From assembly GCA_002482925.1 (NCBI GenBank), contig DLGX01000031.1:1-13263 (forward strand): 13,263 bases of DNA, in the 5' to 3' direction. The notes under the pieces were generated by a model that was not told the origin of the DNA, searched no databases, and was given only the letters and a program-made list of their open reading frames with translations. Positions 6,717 to 13,263 of this stretch are shown here, in pieces (the first letter of the stretch is position 1; the number at the start of each line of letters is the position of its first letter). The position numbers were made by a program, and so were the translations under genes. This DNA comes from Candidatus Saccharibacteria bacterium UBA7683 (GTDB taxonomy: Bacteria > Patescibacteriota > Saccharimonadia > Saccharimonadales > UBA7683).

Positions 6717-7463
6717 ATGAGTCAAGATGTAAAGTTACAAGCAGAGCAACGAGAAGGCCTCGGTAAACGAGCCGTCGCTGCCCTAAGAGCACAAGGTAAA
6801 GTCCCGGCAGTTATTCAAGAACACGGCAAAGAATCAGTAAATATTCTTGTAGGTGGCCCAGAAATTCTAAAAGCATATAATGGCGTTGGTAAAAGCCAGG
6901 CTATCGATCTTACAATAGGTACCAGCAAGAAGCTTGCACTTATTAAAGAAATTGAATTTATGCCATTAAAACACCAAGTACAACACGTAGTGTTTCAGGC
7001 ACTTAAGGCTGACGAAGTAGTAGACGCAGAAGTTCCAATTCATATTACTGGCGAAATTCCAGCTGAAAACAACCGACTAGTACTACTTCATACGCTTGAA
7101 ACTCTCATGGTTCGAGCTCTTCCAAAAGACCTCCCAGAATCACTAGAAATCTCAGGTGAAAGTCTTACAGAAATTGACGACCGACTTACAGTAGGTGACA
7201 TTAAATTACCTGCAGGCGTAGAGCTTGTTGAAATCTTGGCTACTGAAGACGACGAAGAAAAACGGGAAGAATTCTTAAGCCAGCCAATCGCGCTGGTAAA
7301 AGACCAAACTGTAGTAGAATCAGATGAAGGCACCGAGCTTGCTGAAGGCGAATCAGAAGCCGATGCAGTAGAAGCCGAAAACGGCGGTGACTCTGATCAA
7401 GGCGGTGCAACTGAATCAAACAATCCTGGCGGTAAAAAAGCCAAAGAAGATCACGGCGAATAG
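6717..7463 (+). CDS. rplY: Ribosomal protein L25 (bL25), long TL5/CTC form
   Basis: A 248-residue protein. The N-terminal domain (about 5-92) has the L25 pattern: REGLGKRAVAALRAQGKVPAVI, with the 5S rRNA-binding beta fold continuing to IKEIEFMPLKHQVQHVVF. A second beta domain (about 100-195), with VPIHITGEIP and LTVGDIKLPAGVELVE, marks the long TL5/CTC subtype rather than the short ~94-residue E. coli form. From about residue 200 the tail is low-complexity and strongly acidic (many E, D, G, S and N), ending in a mixed KKAKEDHGE. bL25 binds 5S rRNA at the central protuberance of the large subunit; CTC homologues are also annotated as general stress proteins. The ATG is backed by an AGGAG site. 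It converges on the CHR pair with 8 bp between stops. Confidence 0.95.
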   Translation: MSQDVKLQAEQREGLGKRAVAALRAQGKVPAVIQEHGKESVNILVGGPEILKAYNGVGKSQAIDLTIGTSKKLALIKEIEFMPLKHQVQHVVFQALKADEVVDAEVPIHITGEIPAENNRLVLLHTLETLMVRALPKDLPESLEISGESLTEIDDRLTVGDIKLPAGVELVEILATEDDEEKREEFLSQPIALVKDQTVVESDEGTELAEGESEADAVEAENGGDSDQGGATESNNPGGKKAKEDHGE

Positions 7464-7471
7464 ATTAGCTT

Positions 7472-7984
7472 CTAACGAATTGCTAAACCAAAAAGTAAGC
7501 CCAGCGCAATAATAAGCAGAGGGCTTACTTTTTTATTAATTGCAATCGCCGCACCTACAGCAATAGCTACATATATAACTGAAATGTTGCTAGATCCAAG
7601 TATTTGTATACCTATTGAAGCAAGCAGTCCAGATGCAGCAATACCAACTGCTTGTACAAAGTATTTAGCGTTATCTTTCTGAATCCATTTCTTAAGATAT
7701 TTACCGCTAAATATAGCAAGTGCCACCGGAGCAAGATAGATCGCTATGGTTCCAACCAGTCCTCCTAGAACACCGGCTTTCCCATAGCCCATAAAAGTCG
7801 CAAGGCTAAAGACCTGCGGACCAGGACTAGCAAAACCAAAACCTAAATAGCTGGTGTAGTCTTGGTTAGTAACCCACTGAAGCTGAGTAACTCCTACTTC
7901 GTAAAATAAGCTCTGCGCACTACCCGAATAGCTTGTAACGCTAATCAACGCTACATGCAAAAATATGCTCAGGAGCTCAATCAC
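7472..7984 (-). CDS. CHR-family (chromate-type) transporter, C-terminal-half subunit
   Basis: A 170-residue, almost entirely hydrophobic protein with about five to six membrane segments. The central signature YLGFGFASPGPQVFSLATFMGYGKAGVLGG (in pieces: PGP at 54-56, then ATFMGY and GVLGGLVGT) is the CHR-domain motif. ChrA proteins have two such halves; this one matches the second. The start is a GTG at 7982-7984 with an AGGAAG ribosome-binding site 4 nt upstream. It overlaps the 3' end of the preceding half by 8 bp, so the two are presumably translated together and form a heterodimer. Family members efflux chromate; many homologues have untested or different anion substrates, and nothing here indicates chromate itself. 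It is the last gene of the five-gene run. Confidence 0.88.
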   Translation of the reverse strand: MIELLSIFLHVALISVTSYSGSAQSLFYEVGVTQLQWVTNQDYTSYLGFGFASPGPQVFSLATFMGYGKAGVLGGLVGTIAIYLAPVALAIFSGKYLKKWIQKDNAKYFVQAVGIAASGLLASIGIQILGSSNISVIYVAIAVGAAIAINKKVSPLLIIALGLLFGLAIR

Positions 7985-8540
7985 GATTCTTCCTACCCCT
8001 AGCTATCTTAATAATAATTCCAGCAATCCCAAATATAACAATAATCAGAAAAGTCGGCACATTAAGCACCGAATAGAGCAAAGCCGCTACTAAAGCTGCA
8101 ACCCACAGTAGAGGCATGGTTGCATTTATTCTTGCAATTTTATAGGCATTGCCAATAACAATACCTCCTACCGCAGCTTGAATTCCAATTGTATATTTAG
8201 CACTATTGTTTCCTGCTAAGTAATTGAAGTAGATAAAACAAAATGCAAAAGTTAAGACAAGCGAAGGTAAAAGGTAAAAGAACGTTGCAAGTAGTGAACC
8301 TCTTACGCCTTTAAGAAAGTAACTAGTCTGTGCTGCGACTATCACCTGAGCAGGTCCTGGTAAGGCCTGGCCAGAAGCTACGGCGGTCTGCAGTTGTTCT
8401 TTAGAAAGTAGGCTTCTTTTTTGCGCAAATTCTTTTTCTAAAAGTAAATATGTAGTTGACCATCCGCCATATGCGTTAGCACCTGTTTTGAGGTAAATCA
8501 GAACGAGCTCTTTGTAGGTTATTTCTTTTGTGTGCTTCAT
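7977..8540 (-). CDS. CHR-family (chromate-type) transporter, N-terminal-half subunit
   Basis: A 187-residue membrane protein carrying the N-terminal CHR signature. There is a short cytosolic start, a NAYGGW motif (22-27) in the position of the family's FGGP-like motif, then a charged loop, the hallmark GQALPGPAQ (57-65), GVRGSLLATFFYLLPS, and further hydrophobic helices to a basic IARGRKNRD end. The length fits a short-chain (single-domain) CHR protein, which normally occurs as an adjacent pair, as here. The ATG lies 4 bp after the stop of the upstream ABC exporter gene with no strong ribosome-binding site, suggesting translational coupling. It ends in TGA, overlapping the GTG start of the second half. 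Substrate unknown; linkage to three exporters suggests a shared stress or export role, but that is inference. Confidence 0.9.
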   Translation of the reverse strand: MKHTKEITYKELVLIYLKTGANAYGGWSTTYLLLEKEFAQKRSLLSKEQLQTAVASGQALPGPAQVIVAAQTSYFLKGVRGSLLATFFYLLPSLVLTFAFCFIYFNYLAGNNSAKYTIGIQAAVGGIVIGNAYKIARINATMPLLWVAALVAALLYSVLNVPTFLIIVIFGIAGIIIKIARGRKNRD

Positions 8541-8544
8541 GAAT

Positions 8545-10320
8545 TTAATCTTCTAAAAATCCGCCAGACTGATGGGCCCACAACTTTGCATAGACACCAT
8601 TTTTCTTAAGGAGTTGAGTATGTGAACCTTGTTCAATAATACGACCTTCATCAATTACAATAATTGTATCCATTTTTTGAATAGTAGAAAGCCGGTGAGC
8701 AATCACTATTGCTGTGCGATCTTTCATCAAATTCCAAAGCGCATCCTGAATGAGCTGTTCGCTTTCAGAATCCAATGCACTAGTGGCTTCGTCTAAAACT
8801 AATAACGGTGCATCCTGTATTATTGCCCTCGCTATAGCAATGCGTTGTCTTTGACCACCAGAAAGCTTTACACCACGTTCGCCAATAAGTGTGTTGTACC
8901 CTTCTGGTAATTTTTTAATGAATTCGTGCGCCTCTGCTAGTTTTGCGGCTGCTATTATTTCCTTGGATGAGACTTCACCAAGTTTTCCATATGCAATATT
9001 ATCTGAAATACTTCGGTGAAAGAGTGAAGTGTCTTGAGGAACAAATGCAATAAGGGTCGCCAGCTCTGCACTTGTAACCTGCTTGTTGTCTACAAGAAGC
9101 TCCCCAAGTTTACTAGGGTAGTAGTCTAGTAGTAGTTTGGTTAGAGTGCTTTTTCCAGAACCGCTACGACCAACAATACCGATTTTTTCGCCATGCTTTA
9201 TATGTATAGAAATTGATTCTAAAACTTTAAAATCCGGTTTATCAGGGTATGCAAATTCAAGGTTTATAATAGAAAGAGAGTCATTAAATGATACAGTATC
9301 GGTCGTGCTTACATCGGCAGAAAGATCTTTTTCAGTTCCGAATAAGTATCGGTGGGCTTCGTCGGCATGTGCCATTTTCTGACCAAACTGCGAAATATAC
9401 CAGACGCCTTCCCACACGGTTGTTGTGAATATAAGCGCAGTAGAAAGCAAAGTGGCGAGTTCACCAATATCAATCTTACCTTGCGTAAAGAAGTACACGT
9501 TTAATGCTATGGCAGCTGGCCACATAAAATGTCGAACAAATACCGACATCGAACCCCAAAACAAGATGCCACTTAAGAATGCATCTTGGTTTGCTGAAAA
9601 GTTATTCTTTTGTTGTCGGTCAATTATGGCGAACTCACGTCGTTCAGTATGCAACGCCTTCACGCTTGCGAAATTAGAGATCGCATCAAATAAAATCCCG
9701 TTCTTGCTAGAGTCTTTATCTGTTGCTATTCCTTCATACTTCATGTTAATTGACAGTGTTTTTCGACCGATAAATAACATCCCTAAAATTCCTGTCGTAA
9801 AAATCGCAGCAGTTTGCCAATTAAGTGAGCCGAGAATAAGAATTGTAGCAATTATACTCACTAAAGATCCACTAAAATCGAACAACATATTATTCTGCAA
9901 GTTTCTGAATTCGTTGCCGAGCGTAGTGATGTAGGAGCTAATTTTACCAGTTAGCTTGTCAACAAAGTAAGGGTAAGGCTGGTTAATAACAACTTTAAAT
10001 AAAAAGCTTTCGTAAAGAAAACCAATTTTATTCACCAAACCTCTATACGCGAATTCTGCCCCGCGCCACGTTATGTCGTGCAGACTGCTCAGGCCAATTA
10101 AAATTGCTACATAAATCCATAAGTTTCTTGCATTGCCATTAAACTGTGTGGCAGCTTGCACAAGCTTACCTATATAAATAGGCAAGAGCGCAATTGTAAT
10201 ATTTGAAACTACAAAAACCATAAGTACAAAAAATAATCTGCCGTAGTACGGCTTACAAAATTTTAAGTATGCTTTAAAAGCAATGAATCTTTCTTGGGCC
10301 GCATTAGAACTATTATTCAT
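8545..10320 (-). CDS. ABC exporter, fused membrane and ATPase domains (third of three in tandem)
   Basis: A 591-residue ABCB-type half-transporter; two copies, or one with a sister protein, make an exporter. The membrane domain covers about 1-320, with hydrophobic segments near 30-51, 67-83, 150-186, 252-278 and 288-310. The ATPase domain has Walker A GRSGSGKST (384-392), a Q-loop FVPQDTSLFHRS, signature LSGGQRQR (from 486), Walker B with D510 and catalytic E511, D-loop SALD, and H542. Every catalytic site is consensus, so it should hydrolyse ATP. It ends in LWAHQSGGF plus LED, a tail shared with both upstream sisters. Its start overlaps the upstream gene by 8 bp, and the downstream CHR gene follows after 4 bp. 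The substrate (lipid, peptide or drug) cannot be inferred. Overall similarity to MsbA/BmrA-like exporters is a family-level statement only. Confidence 0.92.
   Translation of the reverse strand: MNNSSNAAQERFIAFKAYLKFCKPYYGRLFFVLMVFVVSNITIALLPIYIGKLVQAATQFNGNARNLWIYVAILIGLSSLHDITWRGAEFAYRGLVNKIGFLYESFLFKVVINQPYPYFVDKLTGKISSYITTLGNEFRNLQNNMLFDFSGSLVSIIATILILGSLNWQTAAIFTTGILGMLFIGRKTLSINMKYEGIATDKDSSKNGILFDAISNFASVKALHTERREFAIIDRQQKNNFSANQDAFLSGILFWGSMSVFVRHFMWPAAIALNVYFFTQGKIDIGELATLLSTALIFTTTVWEGVWYISQFGQKMAHADEAHRYLFGTEKDLSADVSTTDTVSFNDSLSIINLEFAYPDKPDFKVLESISIHIKHGEKIGIVGRSGSGKSTLTKLLLDYYPSKLGELLVDNKQVTSAELATLIAFVPQDTSLFHRSISDNIAYGKLGEVSSKEIIAAAKLAEAHEFIKKLPEGYNTLIGERGVKLSGGQRQRIAIARAIIQDAPLLVLDEATSALDSESEQLIQDALWNLMKDRTAIVIAHRLSTIQKMDTIIVIDEGRIIEQGSHTQLLKKNGVYAKLWAHQSGGFLED
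8552..8592. repeat. 41-bp exact direct repeat, copy 1 (3' end of third exporter)
   Basis: Identical base for base to 10320-10360. It encodes the shared C-terminal tail (A-K-L-W-A-H-Q-S-G-G-F-L) of two neighbouring exporter genes. Protein conservation alone would permit synonymous differences, so identity over 41 bp suggests recent duplication or gene conversion. A second exact run of 38 bp in the same two genes covers the ABC signature (8843-8880 and 10611-10648). Confidence 0.85.
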
Positions 10321-12094
10321 CTAAAAATCCGCCAGACTGATGGGCCCACAACTTTGCATAAGTACCCTTTTTATCAAGGAGCGCTTTATGGCTACCTTCT
10401 TCAGTAATTTTTCCTTCTTCCATAACAATAATACGATCCATTTTTTGAATAGTTGAAAGACGATGTGCAATGACAATACTAGTACGGTTCTTCATTAGCA
10501 TTTCAAGTGATTGTTGAATGAGTTTTTCGCTTTCTGAATCTAAGGCAGAAGTAGCTTCGTCGAGAATTAATATCGGAGCATCTTTTAGTATAGCCCTGGC
10601 AATGGCGATTCGTTGTCTTTGACCACCAGAAAGCTTTACACCACGTTCTCCTACAATGGTCTCAAGGCCGTGCGGCAAAGTTTGAATAAATTCCCAGGCA
10701 TGTGCTTTTTTTGCAGCTTCTATAATTTGTTCTTCAGTAGCTCCAGGCTTTGCGTAGGCAATGTTTTCTTTCAGGCTTCTGTGAAACAGGTATGGTTCTT
10801 GCGGAACATAGGCAATTTGTGAACGAAGACTTACTTGGGTTACATCAGCAATATTTTGGCCATCAATTAAAATCTCTCCATCTTCTATGTCGGCGAACCT
10901 CAGAAGTATTTTAGTAAGAGTAGTCTTGCCGCCGCCACTATGACCTACTAAGCCAAGCCGTTCACCAGGTTTAATATGTAAATCTAAGCGATTAAAAATT
11001 AAGTCGTCGAGTTCATCGGCATAAGTGAAGCTTACATTTTTTAGTTCTATCTCACCTTTAGAAATGACAATATTTTGTGCGCCAGACTTGTCGGTGACAG
11101 TTGCTGGGGTTTGTAGTATTTTTGTGATCGGTGCAGCGTCTAGGAACGCCTGTTCATATTGGCGCACAATAGCTGAAATTCCAAAGATCGCATCGGTAGA
11201 GCGATTAATGTAGGTAAAGGTAAATATGAGCCCTGCAATTGAAACAAGACCACGTGTGCCAAGCCACACGAAAAGAACAATAGTAATAATCTGGAACAAG
11301 TATAAAAATGCTTGTCTCACTAGAGATTCACGTTCAATAATTGCAATTTCTTTACGGGCAATGTCTTCAATTACATTACGTTCACGATATATTTCTTTAG
11401 ACTCTTGTTTTTCCATTCCAAATATACGTACAAGTAACTGGTTCCCCATAACATCTGCAATTGACCCAGTAAGTCGAGAGATCAGTTCTTTGCGCTCATT
11501 ACGATACGGTGCGCGTGCTTTAACATTTCGTATGTTCAACATGATTAATAGTATTGTTATGCATAGTGTAGGTAAAAGCAGTATCGGAGAAATAACCCCA
11601 ATTATTATGAGGCTAAAGAAAAAACCAATCACCAGGTGGTTTGTATTGAGAAAGTAGGTATCTACAATTGTTGTGTAAGACTTACTAAAGTTCATTAAAT
11701 CGCCAGATAGTGTACCCACTTTTTGTTCAGTAAAAAACTGATAGCTTCGGCTCATAATTTCGTTAAGCCCCATTCGTAGTAGCCGTGTCTGAGTTCTTTC
11801 TTCGTGGTTAAAAAGGGCAGTGTAGCCCTTGTTATTAAAAACAGTTGAAAGCAACATGCACAGAGTAGCTATGCCAAGCAGAATAAGTGGCTCTTTAGAA
11901 TTTTGCGGGTTCTTAATAAGCGACTGTATTATAAGACTTATCAAAAATGGAATAGCAACAAAACGAAGGAGGTGACTGAGCGGCACCATAATTAAGAATT
12001 TCGTAGCTGCTTTCTTATCGTGAAATAACTCTTTTTTAAAAAGCGCCAGTGTCTGCTTAGTTGTTGTGCTGTCTGTTCGGGTGAAAACACTCAT
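10313..12094 (-). CDS. ABC exporter, fused membrane and ATPase domains (second of three in tandem)
   Basis: A 593-residue ABCB-type half-transporter. A cytosolic start (1-32) leads into membrane segments near 34-60, 70-88, 152-188 and two more before about residue 320. The ATPase domain carries Walker A GHSGGGKTT (384-392), Q-loop YVPQEPYLFHRS, signature LSGGQRQR (from 488), Walker B with D512 and E513, SALD, and H544; all sites are canonical. It is close to the next gene in the ATPase part, including exact nucleotide runs of 41 and 38 bp, while the membrane domains differ clearly. The ATG overlaps the stop of the upstream exporter as ATGA, and a GGAGG lies 12 nt before it, inside the upstream gene's final codons. 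The arrangement suggests a heterodimer with a sister protein; homodimers are equally possible. Substrate unknown. Confidence 0.92.
   Translation of the reverse strand: MSVFTRTDSTTTKQTLALFKKELFHDKKAATKFLIMVPLSHLLRFVAIPFLISLIIQSLIKNPQNSKEPLILLGIATLCMLLSTVFNNKGYTALFNHEERTQTRLLRMGLNEIMSRSYQFFTEQKVGTLSGDLMNFSKSYTTIVDTYFLNTNHLVIGFFFSLIIIGVISPILLLPTLCITILLIMLNIRNVKARAPYRNERKELISRLTGSIADVMGNQLLVRIFGMEKQESKEIYRERNVIEDIARKEIAIIERESLVRQAFLYLFQIITIVLFVWLGTRGLVSIAGLIFTFTYINRSTDAIFGISAIVRQYEQAFLDAAPITKILQTPATVTDKSGAQNIVISKGEIELKNVSFTYADELDDLIFNRLDLHIKPGERLGLVGHSGGGKTTLTKILLRFADIEDGEILIDGQNIADVTQVSLRSQIAYVPQEPYLFHRSLKENIAYAKPGATEEQIIEAAKKAHAWEFIQTLPHGLETIVGERGVKLSGGQRQRIAIARAILKDAPILILDEATSALDSESEKLIQQSLEMLMKNRTSIVIAHRLSTIQKMDRIIVMEEGKITEEGSHKALLDKKGTYAKLWAHQSGGFLDE
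10320..10360. repeat. 41-bp exact direct repeat, copy 2 (3' end of second exporter)
   Basis: Second copy of the repeat at 8552-8592, in the same orientation and the same codon phase. Recombination between the copies would delete the third exporter almost exactly and leave an intact second exporter directly upstream of the CHR genes. Confidence 0.85.
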
Positions 12095-13263
12095 GCTTCT
12101 ATGAATCCTCCGCTCTGGTGATTCCAGAGCATAGCGTAGGTGCCATTTTGTTCTAGCAAGTCTTTGTGACTGCCTTCTTCAATAATCTTACCTTCTTCTA
12201 GTACTATTATACGATCTAGTTTTTGAATGGTAGAAAGACGGTGGGCAATTACAATTGTTGTTCGTCCTTCCATGAGCTTTTTAAGCGCATCTTGAATTAA
12301 TGCTTCGCTTTCAGAATCGAGTGCGGAGGTGGCTTCGTCTAGCAATAAAATTGGTGCGTCTTTGATCATTGCTCTGGCAATAGCAATTCGCTGTCGTTGC
12401 CCACCAGAAAGCTTTACGCCGCGTTCGCCAACTAATGTTTCATAGCCTTCTGGAAGGTCTGCAATAAATTCTGCTGCGTGAGAATTTTGAGCCGCTCGTT
12501 TGATATCAGCTTCGCTTGCTTTGAAGTTTCCATAGCGTATGTTGTCGCGAAGTGACCGGTGGAACATTATCGGTTCTTGCGGTACATATGCAATGCTACT
12601 GTGTAAATCATCCTGAGTAATATGTGAAATATTTTGCCCGTCAATTAAAATCTCACCACTATCGATGTCGCTAAAACGTAGCAGTAGGCGGGTAAAGGTT
12701 GTCTTGCCTGATCCTGAGTGTCCAACAATCCCAACTTTCTCACCGGCATTAATGGTAAGGTCCAGACTTTTAAATAGATTCGTTGGCATACCTTCGTGAG
12801 AAAAACTTACGTTGTTGAATTCAATCATTCCTTGACTAATTCTTGGCTTCTCAGGATGACTTGGATCTTTGATTTCAGATTCAATCGCAAGAATCTTTAC
12901 CATATCTTGGGCATCACCGAATGCACGGCTATAGGTTCTCAGGGCGTTGTTGCAAAATACCCATAGCTGACCAATGAGGTTGCTGGTAAAGCTAAAAATT
13001 AAGAATACGGTTGCAATGTTAGCATCAAAAATAGCAACGCCAACAATAGCAAGTACTAATGCGCACACCAAAATTGAGCGGTTCATAAGGCTGAAGAAGA
13101 GCATTTGCTTGTTGTTTGCGCGCATAATTGAAAGAAGATCGCTCCGTGTTTTGTCGGTGTATTTTTCAAAGCTCTTGTTTTCAAATCGTGTACCAGAAAA
13201 GCTTTTAATAGCCATTATGTTAGTAATGCTATCTGCAAGATATCCTGTTTGTCTGCTTTCAGA
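12091..13263 (-). CDS. ABC exporter, fused membrane and ATPase domains (first of three in tandem), N-terminus beyond window
   Basis: The frame is open to the right edge. An in-frame ATG at 13213-13215 is not the start, because the codons above it continue typical transmembrane-domain sequence (GYLADSITNIMAIKSF). About 390 residues are visible: the end of the coupling-helix region, two hydrophobic segments (around 12975-13085), and a full ATPase domain. This has Walker A GHSGSGKTT (about 12697-12723), Q-loop YVPQEPIMFHRS, signature LSGGQRQR, Walker B LLLDEATSALDSES, and AHRLSTI. All ATPase motifs are consensus. The C-terminus LWNHQSGGF plus IEA matches the two downstream sisters. The stop TGA overlaps the next ATG (ATGA). 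It is the first visible gene of the operon; the promoter and any regulator lie outside the window. Confidence 0.92.
   Translation of the reverse strand, partial: SESRQTGYLADSITNIMAIKSFSGTRFENKSFEKYTDKTRSDLLSIMRANNKQMLFFSLMNRSILVCALVLAIVGVAIFDANIATVFLIFSFTSNLIGQLWVFCNNALRTYSRAFGDAQDMVKILAIESEIKDPSHPEKPRISQGMIEFNNVSFSHEGMPTNLFKSLDLTINAGEKVGIVGHSGSGKTTFTRLLLRFSDIDSGEILIDGQNISHITQDDLHSSIAYVPQEPIMFHRSLRDNIRYGNFKASEADIKRAAQNSHAAEFIADLPEGYETLVGERGVKLSGGQRQRIAIARAMIKDAPILLLDEATSALDSESEALIQDALKKLMEGRTTIVIAHRLSTIQKLDRIIVLEEGKIIEEGSHKDLLEQNGTYAMLWNHQSGGFIEA
12107..12111 (-). promoter_or_regulatory. Shine-Dalgarno of the second exporter, embedded in the end of the first
   Basis: On the - strand GGAGG lies 12 nt before the ATG at 12094. 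The same bases encode the Gly-Gly of the conserved HQSGGF tail of the upstream exporter. The spacing is somewhat long, and the ATGA stop-start overlap may also allow re-initiation. Confidence 0.5.

Noticed and set aside
7465..7486. Possible terminator hairpin between L25 and the CHR pair
   Set aside because: TTAGCTTC can pair with GAATTGCTAA only through a 2-nt bulge, the stem is AT-rich, and no T-run follows on either strand, so I do not call it a terminator.
9425..9934. 169-codon + strand open frame inside the third exporter gene
   Set aside because: It lies wholly opposite a gene with clear ABC-exporter domains, has no family-like sequence and no ribosome-binding site; a shadow frame. The same applies to the + strand frames at 9137-9382, 10613-10822, 11025-11213 and 11226-11657.
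12850..12860. CTCAGGATGAC shared with the right arm of the intergenic inverted repeat (5932-5942)
   Set aside because: The match is only 11 bp, lies inside the coding sequence of the first exporter and has no partner arm nearby; it is most likely chance.
13213..13215. ATG as the start of the first exporter
   Set aside because: The frame continues upstream to the window end with typical transmembrane-domain residues; a start here would remove most of the membrane domain.

Overview
The window reads as a compact, moderately AT-rich bacterial chromosome segment. Nine genes are complete and two run off the ends. Small membrane proteins, very short gaps, facing stop codons 1 and 8 bp apart, and near-leaderless promoters suggest a streamlined genome. 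The gene flavour (ExoI, a stand-alone CYTH protein, L25 with an acidic tail, small two-helix membrane proteins, stacked ABC exporters) resembles Candidatus Saccharibacteria / Patescibacteria. That placement is my inference from familiarity, not a search result. TGA acts as a normal stop (the first chromate-family gene and the third ABC gene both end in TGA), which argues against the recoded code 25 of Gracilibacteria and Absconditabacteria.

Left part (1-5808). The 3' part of a CYTH-domain gene is followed by full-length exodeoxyribonuclease I on the + strand. ExoI converges, with a 1-bp gap, on a two-helix membrane protein encoded on the - strand. Next comes a PGPGW-type membrane protein on the - strand, which shares a 56-bp divergent control region with uvrA on the + strand.

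Middle (5809-7471). The largest gap, 159 bp, lies between convergent uvrA and a DedA-family gene and holds an imperfect inverted repeat resembling a REP/MITE-like element. The DedA gene and ribosomal protein L25 are divergent from an 83-bp region carrying a promoter for each.

Right part (7472-13263). A - strand run of five tightly packed genes: three ABCB-type exporters in series (the first cut by the window edge), then two half-size CHR-family (chromate-type) transporter genes that together make one complete CHR unit. Every junction overlaps by 4 or 8 bp or has a 4-bp gap, so this is almost certainly one polycistronic transport operon whose promoter lies beyond the right end.

Functionally the window mixes DNA repair (UvrA, ExoI), translation (L25), probable lipid-carrier recycling (DedA) and an export operon of unknown substrate. 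No RNA genes, CRISPR arrays, insertion sequences, phage genes or convincing intrinsic terminators were found, and no gap exceeds 160 bp. I see no clearly new biological system. The most interesting points are the promoter grammar around start codons, the three fully canonical tandem exporters coupled to a CHR pair, and the intergenic inverted repeat.
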